NCBI RefSeq assembly: GCF_002723835.1
Contig: NZ_BEWG01000110.1
Coordinates: 1-57,190, forward strand
DNA: 57,190 nt
Source of the DNA: Mycobacterium sp. shizuoka-1
GTDB lineage: Bacteria > Actinomycetota > Actinomycetes > Mycobacteriales > Mycobacteriaceae
Direction: 5' to 3'
In this document: piece by piece, positions 7,526 to 16,867 of the stretch
Numbering within the stretch: the first letter of the stretch is position 1
Layout: each line of letters opens with the position of its first letter
Made by a program: the position numbers and the translations under genes
The notes under the pieces: generated by a model
What the model was told of the DNA's origin: nothing
What the model saw: only the letters and a program-made list of their open reading frames with translations
Databases searched by the model: none

Positions 7526-8689
7526 CTAGCAGGGATCGAACTCCAGCGGCAGGGACTCCAGGCCGAAGGTTCCGGCGGGCCACAGCACGGTGGCTTCGCC
7601 GGCCTGCCGGTAGTCCGGGATGCGGGCATGGAACTCCTCGACCGTCAGCCGAAGTTCGCGGCGCGCCAGGTGCGAACCCAGGCACCGGTGGATGCCGCCG
7701 CCGAAGCCGAGGTGGGTGGGCTTGGCACTCAAGTCCATCGTGTGGGCGTTCTCGCCTTCCCGGTTGGCGGTGAACAGCATCAGCATCACCTGCGAGTTGG
7801 CCGGGATGTGCACGCCCTCGACCTCGACGTCGGCTGTGGTGACGCGCGGGACTCCGGGCACCGGGCCTTCCAGCCGCAACATTTCTTCGACGAACGGTGC
7901 GATCAGCGCGGGGTTGTCGATCAGCCGGTGGCGCAGCGCCGGATCGTTGGCCAGGGTGTGCAACGAGAAACCGATGGCGCCGGTGACGGTGTCCAGGCCG
8001 GCCAGGATGATCAGGAAGCACAGGCCCAGAATCTCGGCGTCGGTCCAGGCGTTGTCGCCGTCGAGGGCCAGGATGTTGCTGAGCATGTCGTCACCGCGCC
8101 GACTGCGCTTGATCTCCAGCTGCTCGGCCAGGAACCCGAAAAGCCCGATACTGCAGTCGATCACCGACTGAGGCTGGTCGGTGCCCAGGGACGCGATGTC
8201 GGCGCCCTTGATGATGCCGGTCACCCACTCCAGGAACGTGGGCAGATGTTCGGGGGGTAGGCCGAACAACGTCAGGATCGCCTGGGTGGGGAACTTGTAG
8301 GACAGGTCCGCCACGACGTCGCAGCGCCCGAGCGGGGCGAACGCGTCGATGTGCCCGCGCAACTGGGCGCGCAGGTCGGCGTCCATCGCCTCCATGCGCT
8401 TGGGTCCGAACATCGGGTCGAGGATCCGCCGATAGTCCGCATGCTTGGGCGGATCGATCGCGATCGGGATCATCTGAATCGCATTGGCGATCCCGTCGAA
8501 CGCTTTGGCCGACGAGAACAGCTCGGGATGTTTCTGGGCGTAACGCACGCCTTCGTAACTGGTGATCAGCCAGATCGAGCCGACCCGGTACACCGGGCCC
8601 GGCCGCTGCAGATGCTCCACGGCGGCAGTGCGCCCGAGCTGCACTGGCGTGTCCGCGTAATAGCTGTCGGGCAGTTCGATCGTCGTCAT
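7526..8689 (-). CDS. Cytochrome P450
   Basis: This is a soluble monooxygenase of 387 residues. The I-helix proton-relay motif AGLDT is at 230-234, the K-helix ExxR at Glu269-Arg272 (EMLR) and the heme loop FGGGIHRCLG at 329-338 with thiolate Cys336; all core residues are intact. I cannot assign the CYP family. No ferredoxin or reductase gene is adjacent, so redox partners must be encoded elsewhere. ATG 8689 is preceded at 6 bases by TACGCT (8701-8696), suggesting a leaderless transcript, with a 13-bp dyad just upstream. It is divergent from the ABC transporter genes and has no counterpart at this position in H37Rv as I recall it. Confidence 0.93.
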   Translation of the reverse strand: MTTIELPDSYYADTPVQLGRTAAVEHLQRPGPVYRVGSIWLITSYEGVRYAQKHPELFSSAKAFDGIANAIQMIPIAIDPPKHADYRRILDPMFGPKRMEAMDADLRAQLRGHIDAFAPLGRCDVVADLSYKFPTQAILTLFGLPPEHLPTFLEWVTGIIKGADIASLGTDQPQSVIDCSIGLFGFLAEQLEIKRSRRGDDMLSNILALDGDNAWTDAEILGLCFLIILAGLDTVTGAIGFSLHTLANDPALRHRLIDNPALIAPFVEEMLRLEGPVPGVPRVTTADVEVEGVHIPANSQVMLMLFTANREGENAHTMDLSAKPTHLGFGGGIHRCLGSHLARRELRLTVEEFHARIPDYRQAGEATVLWPAGTFGLESLPLEFDPC

Positions 8690-8695
8690 GCCCGG

Positions 8696-8717
8696 AGCGT
8701 AACGAGACTGTCAGTCT
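8696..8717 (-). promoter_or_regulatory. P450 promoter with an overlapping 13-bp operator-like dyad
   Basis: The minus-strand -10 hexamer TACGCT is at 8701-8696. Three bases upstream lies the perfect dyad AGACT-GTC-AGTCT (8705-8717), in the spacer between -10 and the expected -35. That is a classic repressor position. No regulator gene is adjacent; the MarR protein at 11408 is the nearest candidate. Confidence 0.5.
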
Positions 8718-8813
8718 TGTTTGTGGCGATTCGCCGAGATCAGCCCGGCCGGACTTGGACTCCGTCTGATCGCAAGGCGTGCCCGGGGTGGCCTCGGCAG
8801 TACCTTGCTAATG

Positions 8814-10604
8814 GTGACCTCTGATTCGCGGCGGCAACCTCGCGCGGGCATCCGGCTGGCGGCGCTGCTGGCGGTCCTGCTGATGATCGCCGGTCTGATC
8901 GCCGCCGCACCCGCCGGCGCCGACCAGTGCGCACCGCCCGGCGTCGGGTCGGCCAGTGCGCTGCCCACCAATCTGGCGGCCGCCGCCAAGGGCTCCGACG
9001 AGGACAAATACACCACCGCGAGCACCGAACCGCTGAGTGCGGTCAATCGCGACGCGCTGGGCCTGATCACCCCGGGCACGCTGACCGTCGGCACGCTCTC
9101 GGATGCGCCGCCGAGCATCTGCATCAACGCGGCGGGCCAGTTCACCGGATTCGACAACGAACTGCTGCGCGCGATCGCCGACAAACTCGGGCTGAAGATC
9201 ACCTTCGTGGGCACCGAGTTCTCCGGCCTGCTCGCCCAGGTCGCAGCCCGGCGCTTCGACGTCGGATCGTCGTCGATCACCACCACCGACGCGCGGCGCC
9301 GGACCGTCGACTTCACCAACGGCTACGACTTCGGCTACTTCTCACTGGTCGTGCCGTCCGGTTCGGCGCTCACCGGGTTCGACAAACTCGGACCCGGCCA
9401 GCGCATCGGGGTGGTCCAGGGCACCGTGCAGGAGGCGTACGTCGTCGACACGCTGCACCTGCAGCCGGTGAAATTCCCCGACTACAACACCGTCTACGCC
9501 AGCCTCAAGACTCGCCAGATCGACGCATGGGTCGCGCCGTCCCAGCAGGCGGTCGGCACCGTCAAGCCCGGTGATCCGGCGCAGATCGTCGAAAACACCT
9601 TCAGCTTGGACAATTTCGTCGCCTACGCGGTAGCCGCCGAGAACAAACCCCTGATCGACGCTTTGAATGCCGGCCTGGACGCCGTGATCGCCGACGGCAC
9701 CTGGTCACGGCTGTACTCCGACTGGGTGCCGCGAGCGCTGCCGCCCGGCTGGAAGCCGGGCTCCAAGGCCGCGCCCGTCCCGCAGCTGCCGGACTTCGCC
9801 GCGATCGCCGCCGCGCACGAAAAGCCCGCCGCCGCAGCGGCGGCACCGAAGTCGGTGCTGACCCAGCTGCGGGACTCGTTCCTGGACTGGGATCTGTACA
9901 AGCAGGCCATTCCCGACCTGCTGACCACCGGGCTACCCAACACGCTGGTGCTGACGGTCAGCGCCGCGGTCATCGGGCTGGTGCTCGGGATGGGCCTGGC
10001 CGTGGCCGGGATCTCCCGCTCGCGCTGGCTGCGCTGGCCGGCCCGGGTGTACACCGACATCTTCCGCGGGCTGCCGGAAGTGGTGATCATCCTGCTGATC
10101 GGGCTGGGCGTCGGGCCGGTGGTCGGTCAGCTCACCGGCAACGACCCCTACCCCCTGGGCATCGCGGCGCTCGGGCTGATGGCCGCGGCCTACATCGGCG
10201 AGATCTTCCGCTCCGGCATCCAGAGTGTGGACCCCGGGCAGATGGAGGCCTCCCGAGCGCTGGGGTTCAGTTACACCTCGTCGATGCGGTTGGTGATCGT
10301 CCCGCAGGGTGTGCGACGGGTGCTGCCGGCGCTGGTGAACCAGTTCATCTCACTGCTGAAAGCCTCGTCGCTGGTGTACTTCCTGGGTCTGGTGGCCAGC
10401 CAGCGGGAGCTGTTCCAGGTGGGCCGCGATCTCAACGCGCAGACCGGCAACCTGTCGCCGTTGGTGGCCGCCGGACTGTTCTACCTGTTGCTGACGATTC
10501 CGCTGACGCACCTGGTGAACTACATCGACGCCCGGCTGCGCCGCGGGCGAAAGCCGGCCGACGACGACCCGCTGGAGCCTGCCCTGAGTCAGGAGATGGT
10601 GTGA
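8814..10604 (+). CDS. Amino-acid ABC transporter, substrate-binding protein fused to permease
   Basis: A single 596-residue chain has a signal-anchor helix (about 12-35, LAALLAVLLMIAGLIAAAPAG), a family-3 solute-binding domain (about 75-325, polar amino acid type) and a HisM/GlnP-type permease domain from about 365. The permease has the EAA loop EASRALGFSYTSSMRLVIVP near 478, where the ATPase docks. Fused GlnHP proteins of this kind import glutamine or other polar amino acids; the true substrate is not deducible. GTG 8814 was preferred to ATG 8811 because TACCTT (8801-8806) lies 7 bases before it. Its stop overlaps the start of the ATPase gene. Confidence 0.88.
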   Translation: MTSDSRRQPRAGIRLAALLAVLLMIAGLIAAAPAGADQCAPPGVGSASALPTNLAAAAKGSDEDKYTTASTEPLSAVNRDALGLITPGTLTVGTLSDAPPSICINAAGQFTGFDNELLRAIADKLGLKITFVGTEFSGLLAQVAARRFDVGSSSITTTDARRRTVDFTNGYDFGYFSLVVPSGSALTGFDKLGPGQRIGVVQGTVQEAYVVDTLHLQPVKFPDYNTVYASLKTRQIDAWVAPSQQAVGTVKPGDPAQIVENTFSLDNFVAYAVAAENKPLIDALNAGLDAVIADGTWSRLYSDWVPRALPPGWKPGSKAAPVPQLPDFAAIAAAHEKPAAAAAAPKSVLTQLRDSFLDWDLYKQAIPDLLTTGLPNTLVLTVSAAVIGLVLGMGLAVAGISRSRWLRWPARVYTDIFRGLPEVVIILLIGLGVGPVVGQLTGNDPYPLGIAALGLMAAAYIGEIFRSGIQSVDPGQMEASRALGFSYTSSMRLVIVPQGVRRVLPALVNQFISLLKASSLVYFLGLVASQRELFQVGRDLNAQTGNLSPLVAAGLFYLLLTIPLTHLVNYIDARLRRGRKPADDDPLEPALSQEMV

Positions 10605-11344
10605 TGGCCGCCCATTTCGAGCCGGTTTCCCTGGCGGCCAACGACATCCATCTCACTCTCGGCGGCAGTGCCGTCCTGCGCGGCGTCAGCCTGGAGGTTC
10701 CGGCCGGCAGCACGTCCGCGGTCATCGGCCCCTCTGGCTCGGGCAAGTCGACGCTGCTGCGCACGTTGAACCGACTCTACGAACCCGATCGCGGCGACAT
10801 CCTGCTCGACGGCCGCTCGGTGCTGCGCGACGACCCCGACCAGTTGCGCCAGCGCATCGGCATGGTCTTCCAGCAGTTCAACCTCTTTCCGCATCGCAGC
10901 GTGGTCGACAACGTCGCGCTCGCGCCCCGCAAGCTCAAGCGGTTGTCGGCGGAGGAGTCCACCGAACTGGCTCTGACCCAACTCGAGCGGGTCGGGCTGC
11001 GGCACAAGGCCGACGCACGACCGGCCACCCTGTCCGGCGGCCAGCAGCAGCGGGTGGCCATCGCCCGGGCGTTGGCGATGGCGCCGCAGGTGATGTTCTT
11101 CGACGAGGCCACTTCCGCGCTGGATCCCGAACTGGTCAAGGGGATCCTGGCGCTGATCGCCGAGCTGGGCTCCGACGGGATGACGATGGTGGTGGTCACC
11201 CATGAGATGGGCTTCGCCCGTTCGACCGCGGATTCGGTGGTGTTCATGGACCACGGCCAGGTGATCGAATCCGGTCCACCGGAGAAGATCTTCACCGCCG
11301 CCGGCACCGATCGGCTGCAGCGGTTCCTGTCCCAGGTTTTGTGA
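10604..11344 (+). CDS. Amino-acid ABC transporter ATP-binding protein
   Basis: The 246-residue ATPase has Walker A GPSGSGKST near residue 41, the Q-loop MVFQQFNLFPH, signature LSGGQQQR and Walker B VMFFDEATSALDPE, followed by the switch histidine in VTHEMGF. This is the full set for a PAAT-family importer ATPase (GlnQ type). It is coupled to the fused binding-protein/permease gene by a TGATG stop/start overlap, so the two genes encode one transporter, probably a homodimer of each chain. GTG 10601 is an alternative start one codon earlier. It ends just before a dyad that abuts the marR promoter. Confidence 0.93.
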   Translation: MAAHFEPVSLAANDIHLTLGGSAVLRGVSLEVPAGSTSAVIGPSGSGKSTLLRTLNRLYEPDRGDILLDGRSVLRDDPDQLRQRIGMVFQQFNLFPHRSVVDNVALAPRKLKRLSAEESTELALTQLERVGLRHKADARPATLSGGQQQRVAIARALAMAPQVMFFDEATSALDPELVKGILALIAELGSDGMTMVVVTHEMGFARSTADSVVFMDHGQVIESGPPEKIFTAAGTDRLQRFLSQVL

Positions 11345-11357
11345 CCGCGCGCCCGAA

Positions 11358-11399
11358 AACCGCATATCTCGCGGTTGACAGGCACCGACAGGTTAGACT
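11358..11399 (+). promoter_or_regulatory. Dyad and promoter ahead of the marR gene
   Basis: AACCGC (11358-11363) and GCGGTT (11371-11376) form a perfect 6-bp dyad with a 7-base loop. It could end the ABC operon or serve as an operator, since its right arm overlaps a consensus -35 TTGACA (11375-11380). A -10 is less clear: TAGCGA (11399-11404) is 18 bp away, while TAGACT (11394-11399) fits the -10 motif but is only 13 bp away. Confidence 0.45.
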
Positions 11400-11407
11400 A
11401 GCGAACT

Positions 11408-11866
11408 ATGATTGAGGCCGAGCCGCAGGTCACCGACCTGTCTGCTGACCTGCAACGGGTCCTGTCGAAGCTGTTCTCGGTCTTACGCCGCGGCGACACC
11501 AAAGCCACCAACGCCGGCGCCGACCTCACCCTGGCGCAGCTGTCGATCCTGCTCACCCTGCTCGACCAAGGTCCGATCCGGATGACCGAGCTGGCCGCAC
11601 GCGAGCGGGTGCGCACCCCGACCACCACCGTGGCGATCCGCAGGCTGGAGAAACTCGGTCTGGTCAAGCGCTCGCGCGACCCGTCGGACCTGCGGGCCGT
11701 TCTGGTCGAGGTCACCCCGCAGGGGCTGGTCCAGCACCGCGAAGCGCTCGCGGTGCGCCGGGCCAACCTGGCGGCGCTGCTGTCGAAGCTGACCGACGAA
11801 GAGCGCGCAACGCTCGCCACCGCACTGCGGCCACTGGAACGGCTGGCCGAGCAGGCCGAAAGCTAG
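11408..11866 (+). CDS. MarR family transcriptional regulator (Rv0042c homologue)
   Basis: The 152-residue product has a MarR winged helix (about 35-110), with the helix-turn-helix MTELAARERVRTPTTTVAIR and the wing RSRDPSDLRAVLVEVT. The DxR motif in the wing is typical of DNA-binding MarR repressors. Its end overlaps the convergent glucosylglycerate hydrolase gene by 4 bp. It follows the ABC transporter on the same strand but has its own promoter candidate. Target genes are unknown; the adjacent transporter, its own promoter and the P450 are reasonable guesses. Confidence 0.9.
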   Translation: MIEAEPQVTDLSADLQRVLSKLFSVLRRGDTKATNAGADLTLAQLSILLTLLDQGPIRMTELAARERVRTPTTTVAIRRLEKLGLVKRSRDPSDLRAVLVEVTPQGLVQHREALAVRRANLAALLSKLTDEERATLATALRPLERLAEQAES

Positions 11867-13203
11867 CCCAGCCAGTCGAGCACCGCGGCCGCGGTCCAGG
11901 ACTGCTGCATACTGCCCAGCGGCTCACCGGTGAACGGTTCGTAGTACTCCGCGAACGTGCCGTCGCTGGCCTGCCGCAAGCCCTCCTGGCGAATCAGCAG
12001 TGAGCGTTCCGACCATCCGCGGCGCGCGAACGCCCAAGAGAACAACCACGTCAGCACCGGCCACACCGGGCCGCGCCAGTACTCGCGGGGCCGAAAGTCC
12101 TTGGAAACCGGTGACGTCGACGGGATCACCGCGTACTTCAGATCCGGATGCCCGCAGAACCGCGGCCCTTCCAGGATCCGCAGCAACGCACGTTCCCGGT
12201 CGTGCGGGAGCCCGCCACACAGCAGCGGGGCGAACTGCGCGGCGGTCTCCGTCGCAATCCACTTGTCCGCTTTGACATCGAAATCCTTTGCCGCGCCGGT
12301 TCTTCCGTCCGTCGTCTCGACCACTCCGGCGCGGAACCGGTCCGCCCAGGAATACAAGTCGCGCACGTCGGCATGTGGTCGCTTGTAGTCTTCGCCGATG
12401 TTGGCCAGCACATCGCAAGCCACCGAGAAGATCGCCGAGACAAAGACGTCCTCGACGGCGAAGCTCATCACCTTCGGCAGCAGATCGTCGTCGTAGCGAA
12501 CCGATTTCATCTCCTCGAGCAGCCACAGATAGCGGTCGTACTCGGAGTCGGACGGACGCTGGCTGGCGTCGGTGACGATGTGATTGTCCTCGCGCTGATA
12601 CTCCGGGATGACACCGGGAATCACGTTGGCGTAGGCCGAATCCCAGCGCGGAGAGTTGTCCATCCCGGACTCCCAGCCGTGATACAGCGTGACACGGCCG
12701 TGCTCGTCTTGGTCGCGGGCTTCGGCCAGCCAGCGATGCCAGCGCACCAGATCGGCCCACCGTCGATCCAGGAACGCCTCGGCCACCGCCCGGGTCGAGC
12801 GGCCCCTGGTGCGGGCGCGATCCAGGATGCGCTGCACGGCGATCGCGTGCACCGGCGGCTGGGTAATCCCCGAGGTGTGCCGGGTGCGCGGGGCGTTGGC
12901 CGCCAGTGCCGAGGTCGCCCAGCGCGCCGGACCCGGGAAGTACCCGTCGACGCCGTTGGCGAACACGATGTGCGGGATCATCCCGTTGGCCCACTGCGCC
13001 GAGAGCAAGGTGTCGAGCTCGACGACGGCCCGCTCCACGCTCAGCGGCGCCAGGCCGACGGCGACGAACGCGGCATCCCAGCTCCACATGTGCGGATACA
13101 GCAGCGGGGCCGCCGAGGTCATCACACCCAGGTCGTTGCCGCGCAGGAGGTAGGCCGCGCGGGCCGCCAGCTGCGTCGGGCCGAAACTCGGGTCGAATGC
13201 CAC
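11863..13203 (-). CDS. ggh: Glucosylglycerate hydrolase (GH63-type)
   Basis: This 446-residue cytoplasmic enzyme hydrolyses glucosylglycerate (and mannosylglycerate) to sugar and glycerate. It matches in length and in nearly every recalled block the characterised Mycolicibacterium hassiacum GgH, and the catalytic residues fall at the same numbers: Asp43 (WSWDAAF), Asp182 (GWESGMDNS) and Glu419 (TFAEYYE). Glucosylglycerate accumulates under nitrogen limitation in fast growers and is mobilised by GgH when nitrogen returns. GTG 13203 gives the family length; an upstream extension to 13503 would overlap the divergent SDR gene. Adjacent genes do not belong to the pathway. I recall no orthologue in M. 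tuberculosis. Confidence 0.92.
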   Translation of the reverse strand: MAFDPSFGPTQLAARAAYLLRGNDLGVMTSAAPLLYPHMWSWDAAFVAVGLAPLSVERAVVELDTLLSAQWANGMIPHIVFANGVDGYFPGPARWATSALAANAPRTRHTSGITQPPVHAIAVQRILDRARTRGRSTRAVAEAFLDRRWADLVRWHRWLAEARDQDEHGRVTLYHGWESGMDNSPRWDSAYANVIPGVIPEYQREDNHIVTDASQRPSDSEYDRYLWLLEEMKSVRYDDDLLPKVMSFAVEDVFVSAIFSVACDVLANIGEDYKRPHADVRDLYSWADRFRAGVVETTDGRTGAAKDFDVKADKWIATETAAQFAPLLCGGLPHDRERALLRILEGPRFCGHPDLKYAVIPSTSPVSKDFRPREYWRGPVWPVLTWLFSWAFARRGWSERSLLIRQEGLRQASDGTFAEYYEPFTGEPLGSMQQSWTAAAVLDWLG

Positions 13204-13255
13204 GCGTTCATTGTGCGATGCGCGGGTGGGAATCGCAGGTCGGTAGGGTTGGGGC

Positions 13256-13945
13256 ATGCCGAGCGAGCGCGATCCGGGTACCAGGACCGCACTGATCACC
13301 GGGGCGGGCGGCGGGATCGGATCGGCGATCGCGCAGGCACTGGCGCCCACCCACACCCTGCTGCTGGCGGGCCGGCCGTCCCCTCGGCTGGACGCCGTCG
13401 CCGCCCGGCTCGGGGCGACCACCTGGCCGCTGGACCTCACCGACCAGGACGGCATCGAGGCGGCCGCCGAGCCCCTGGCCGAGCTCGACGTGCTGGTCCA
13501 CAACGCCGGGGTGGCCTACCCGGGACACTTCGCCGAGTCGACGCCGGAACAGTGGCGGGCCTGCTTCGAGGTGAACGTGACCGGCGCCGTCGCCCTGACC
13601 CTGGCGCTGCTCCCGGCACTGCGGGCCGCCGGCGGGCACGTCGTCTTCATCAACTCCGGCGCCGGGCTGAACGCATCGCCCGGGCTGGCGGCCTATTCAG
13701 CGAGCAAGTTCGCGCAACGGGCGTTCGCCGACTCGTTGCGCGCCGACGAACCCAGCCTGCGGGTCACCAGCGTGCACCCCGGCCGGGTCGACACCGAGAT
13801 GCAGCAGGACCTGGTCGCCTACGAAGGCGGCGAGTACGACCCGGCCAAGTACCTCAAGGCCGAGACGGTCGCGCGGATCGTCGCCGAGGTGGTCGCCACC
13901 CCGCCCGACGCCCACACCCACCAAATCGTGGTCCGGCCCCGGTGA
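13256..13945 (+). CDS. Short-chain dehydrogenase/reductase
   Basis: The 229-residue protein is a classical SDR with the cofactor loop TGAGGGIG near residue 16, NAG (HNAGVAYPG), catalytic Ser in INSGAG, and YSASK (Tyr/Lys). NADP(H) is likely because of the Arg after strand 2 (LLLAGRPSPR). Substrate is unknown. TAGGGT (13244-13249) lies 6 bases before ATG 13256, indicating a leaderless mRNA. It is divergent from the glucosylglycerate hydrolase gene and convergent with leuS, separated from leuS by a hairpin repeat element. Confidence 0.9.
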   Translation: MPSERDPGTRTALITGAGGGIGSAIAQALAPTHTLLLAGRPSPRLDAVAARLGATTWPLDLTDQDGIEAAAEPLAELDVLVHNAGVAYPGHFAESTPEQWRACFEVNVTGAVALTLALLPALRAAGGHVVFINSGAGLNASPGLAAYSASKFAQRAFADSLRADEPSLRVTSVHPGRVDTEMQQDLVAYEGGEYDPAKYLKAETVARIVAEVVATPPDAHTHQIVVRPR

Positions 13946-13995
13946 TTTGGGCGCGGAAACGTTCGCTCCGCGAACGAAAACGCGCCGAAATCGCT
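13943..13995. repeat. Dispersed hairpin element, copy 1, between convergent SDR and leuS genes
   Basis: A near-palindrome spans the gap: left arm GATTTGGGCGCG...CGTTCGC, right arm GCGAACG...CGCGCCGAAATC. Bases 13971-13995 are identical over 25 nt to 20411-20435. Placed between two convergent stop codons, it probably acts as a bidirectional terminator. The leuS stop lies inside its right end. Confidence 0.7.
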
Positions 13996-16867
13996 AGACG
14001 ACCAGGTTGACCAGCCGGCCCGGCACCACGATGACCTTCTTCGGGGTGGCGCCGGCCAGGAACGCCTGCACCTTCTCGTCGGCCAGCGCGCTGGCTTCCA
14101 GGCTGGCCTTGTCCGCATCGGCGGCCACCGTGATGTGCCCGCGCACCTTGCCGTTGACCTGCACCGGGTACTCGACGGTGTCGGTCACCAGATACTGCGG
14201 ATCGGCAGTGGGGAACGGGCCGTGCGCCAACGACTTCTCGTGGCCCAGGCGCTTCCAGAGCTCCTCGGCCAGGTGCGGGGACAGCGGCGCCACCATCAAC
14301 ACCAGCGGTTCCAGCGCCGCGCGGGCGGTGACGCCCTCCTTGGTGAGATGGTTGGTGTACTCGATGAGCTTGGCCGCGGCGGTGTTGTTGCGCAGTCCCG
14401 CGTAGTCGTCCGACACCCCGGCGATGGTGCGGTGCAGCAGCCGCACGGTGTCCTCGTCGAGTGCCTCGTGCTCGGAAACCCTTGTCTCACCCGAGGACTC
14501 GTCGACCACAAGCCGCCACACCCGTTGCAGGAAGCGGTGGGCGCCGACCACGTCCTTGGTCGCCCACGGCCGCGACGCCTCCAGTGGGCCCATCGACATC
14601 TCGTACACCCGCAGCGTGTCGGCGCCGTAGCTGTCGCAGATCTCGTCCGGCGAGATCGAGTTCTTCAGGCTCTTGCCGATCTTGCCGAACTCCTGGAAAA
14701 CCTCGATCTCACCGTCGGGACCGGGCAGGAAGAACCCGCCGTCGCGCTCGACCACGTCGGCGGCCGGCACGTAGGCGCCGCGCGAATCGGTGTAGGCGAA
14801 CGCCTGGATGTAGCCCTGGTTCACCAGGCGGCGGTACGGCTCCCGCGAGGAGACGTAGCCCAGGTCGAAGAGCACCTTGTGCCAGAACCGCGAGTACAGC
14901 AGATGCAGTACCGCATGCTCGACGCCGCCGACATAGAGATCGACCCCGCCGGGATCGGCCGGGCCGTGCTCGGCCGGGCGCGGACCCATCCAGTACGCCT
15001 CGTTCTCCTTAGCGCAGAACTGTTCTGAGTTGTGCGGATCGGCATAGCGCAGCTCGTACCACGAGCTGCCCGCCCACTGCGGCATCACGTTGGTGTCGCG
15101 GGTGTAGGGCCGCAGGCCGTCACCCAGGTCCAACTCGACGTGCACCCAATCGGTGGCCTTGTTCAGCGGCGGAGACGGTTCGCTGTCCGCGTCGTCGGGA
15201 TCGAACATCACCGGCGAGTAGTCGGCGATGTCGGGCAACTCCACCGGCAGCGCCGCCTCCGGCAGCGGATGGGCCCGGCCGTCGGCGTCGTAGACGATCG
15301 GGAAGGGCTCACCCCAGTACCGCTGCCGCGCGAAAAGCCAGTCCCGGAGCTTGTATTCGACTCGGGCACGGCCTCGCCCGTCGGCCTCCAACCGCTCGGT
15401 GATCGCCTTTTTCGCGTCGGCGACGGTCAGGCCGTCGAGGTACTGCGAGTTCACCAGGGCGCCGTCGCCGACGTAGGCCGCCTCCGCGACGTCGCCGCCG
15501 GCGATCACCTCCACGATCGGCAGTCCGAACGCGGTGGCGAACTCCCAGTCCCGCTGATCGTGCCCGGGGACGGCCATGATCGCGCCGGTGCCGTACCCGG
15601 CCAGCACGTAGTCGGCGATGAAGATCGGAACCTGCTGTCCGTTGGCTGGATTGGTCGCGTAGCTGCCGAGGAACACGCCCGTCTTGGTCTTGTTCTCCTG
15701 CCGTTCCAGGTCAGACTTCGCGGCGATCGAACGCCGGTAGTCGGCGACCGCCTCGGCCGGAGTCGCGGCACCGGAAGTCCACCGTGCGTCCACATCGTCG
15801 GGCCAGTGGGCGGCGGTCACGGTGTCGACCAGGTCATGTTCGGGAGCCAACACCAGGTAGGTCGCACCGAACAGGGTGTCGGGGCGGGTGGTGAAGACCT
15901 CGATGTCGGTGCCGCCGACGGCGAACAGGGCCGAGGCGCCGGTAGAGCGGCCGATCCAGTTGCGCTGCATGGCCTTGACCTTGTCCGGCCAGTCCAGCAC
16001 GTCGAGGTCCTCGAGCAACCGGTCGGAGTAGGCGGTGATGCGCATCATCCACTGCCGCAACCGCTTCCGGAAAACCGGGAAGTTACCCCGCTCGCTGCGA
16101 CCCTCGGAGGTGACCTCCTCGTTGGCCAGCACCGTGCCCAGCCCTGGGCACCAGTTCACCAGCGAATCGGACAGATAGACCAGCCGGTGGCTGTCGATCA
16201 CATCGGCCCGCTCCCCCGCCGACAACGCAGACCAGCTCCGGCCGTCGTCGAGAGTGCGCGCACCACTGGCGAATTCGGCCGCCAATTCGGCGATGGGCCG
16301 GGCCTTGTTCTGCTCGGTGTCGAACCAGGCGTTGTAGATCTGCAGGAAGATCCACTGCGTCCACTTGTAGAAGTCGACGTCGGTGGTGGAGAAGCTGCGC
16401 CGCTGATCGTGCCCGAGCCCCAGCCGGCCGAGCTGACGCCGGAAGTTGACGATATTGGCTTCGGTGCGGATGCGCGGATGGGTGCCGGTCTGGATCGCGT
16501 ACTGCTCGGCGGGCAGCCCGAAGGCGTCGAAACCCAACGCGTGCAACACATTGCGTCCGGTCATCCGGAAATAGCGGGCGTAGACGTCGGTGGCGATGTA
16601 GCCCAGGGGGTGTCCGACGTGCAGACCCTCGCCTGAGGGGTAGGGGAACATGTCCTGGACGAACATCTTGTCGGCGGGCACGGCCGTCCCGTCGGCAGGT
16701 GCCAGCGAGCCGACCGGGTTGGGCACGTTGAAGGTGCCCCACGTCTGCCAGTGGTCCTGCCAGTCCCGCTCGATGCGCCCGGCCAGCTCGGCGGTGTAGC
16801 GGTGCCTCGGCACGTCGGTATCGGGGCCGTCGGGTCCCGCAGGGACGGCGGTCGGCGATTCGGTCAC
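13994..16867 (-). CDS. leuS: Leucyl-tRNA synthetase
   Basis: The 957-residue class I synthetase charges tRNA-Leu in the cytoplasm. The HIGH-type motif is in YPSGEGLHVGHPLG near residue 60-75, the editing CP1 insert follows, and the KMSKS loop reads KIGKS. It is equivalent to Rv0041. GTG 16867 gives VTESPTAVPAG, matching the recalled M. tuberculosis N-terminus, and has TACCCT (16880-16875) 7 bases upstream on the minus strand; a start at 16939 would add residues upstream of that promoter. It is divergent from the MTC28-like gene across 254 bp. Confidence 0.96.
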   Translation of the reverse strand: MTESPTAVPAGPDGPDTDVPRHRYTAELAGRIERDWQDHWQTWGTFNVPNPVGSLAPADGTAVPADKMFVQDMFPYPSGEGLHVGHPLGYIATDVYARYFRMTGRNVLHALGFDAFGLPAEQYAIQTGTHPRIRTEANIVNFRRQLGRLGLGHDQRRSFSTTDVDFYKWTQWIFLQIYNAWFDTEQNKARPIAELAAEFASGARTLDDGRSWSALSAGERADVIDSHRLVYLSDSLVNWCPGLGTVLANEEVTSEGRSERGNFPVFRKRLRQWMMRITAYSDRLLEDLDVLDWPDKVKAMQRNWIGRSTGASALFAVGGTDIEVFTTRPDTLFGATYLVLAPEHDLVDTVTAAHWPDDVDARWTSGAATPAEAVADYRRSIAAKSDLERQENKTKTGVFLGSYATNPANGQQVPIFIADYVLAGYGTGAIMAVPGHDQRDWEFATAFGLPIVEVIAGGDVAEAAYVGDGALVNSQYLDGLTVADAKKAITERLEADGRGRARVEYKLRDWLFARQRYWGEPFPIVYDADGRAHPLPEAALPVELPDIADYSPVMFDPDDADSEPSPPLNKATDWVHVELDLGDGLRPYTRDTNVMPQWAGSSWYELRYADPHNSEQFCAKENEAYWMGPRPAEHGPADPGGVDLYVGGVEHAVLHLLYSRFWHKVLFDLGYVSSREPYRRLVNQGYIQAFAYTDSRGAYVPAADVVERDGGFFLPGPDGEIEVFQEFGKIGKSLKNSISPDEICDSYGADTLRVYEMSMGPLEASRPWATKDVVGAHRFLQRVWRLVVDESSGETRVSEHEALDEDTVRLLHRTIAGVSDDYAGLRNNTAAAKLIEYTNHLTKEGVTARAALEPLVLMVAPLSPHLAEELWKRLGHEKSLAHGPFPTADPQYLVTDTVEYPVQVNGKVRGHITVAADADKASLEASALADEKVQAFLAGATPKKVIVVPGRLVNLVV

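Noticed and set aside
12148..14010. 620-codon plus-strand ORF spanning the glucosylglycerate hydrolase and SDR genes
   Set aside because: It crosses two genes with intact catalytic residues in other frames and shows no domain of its own.
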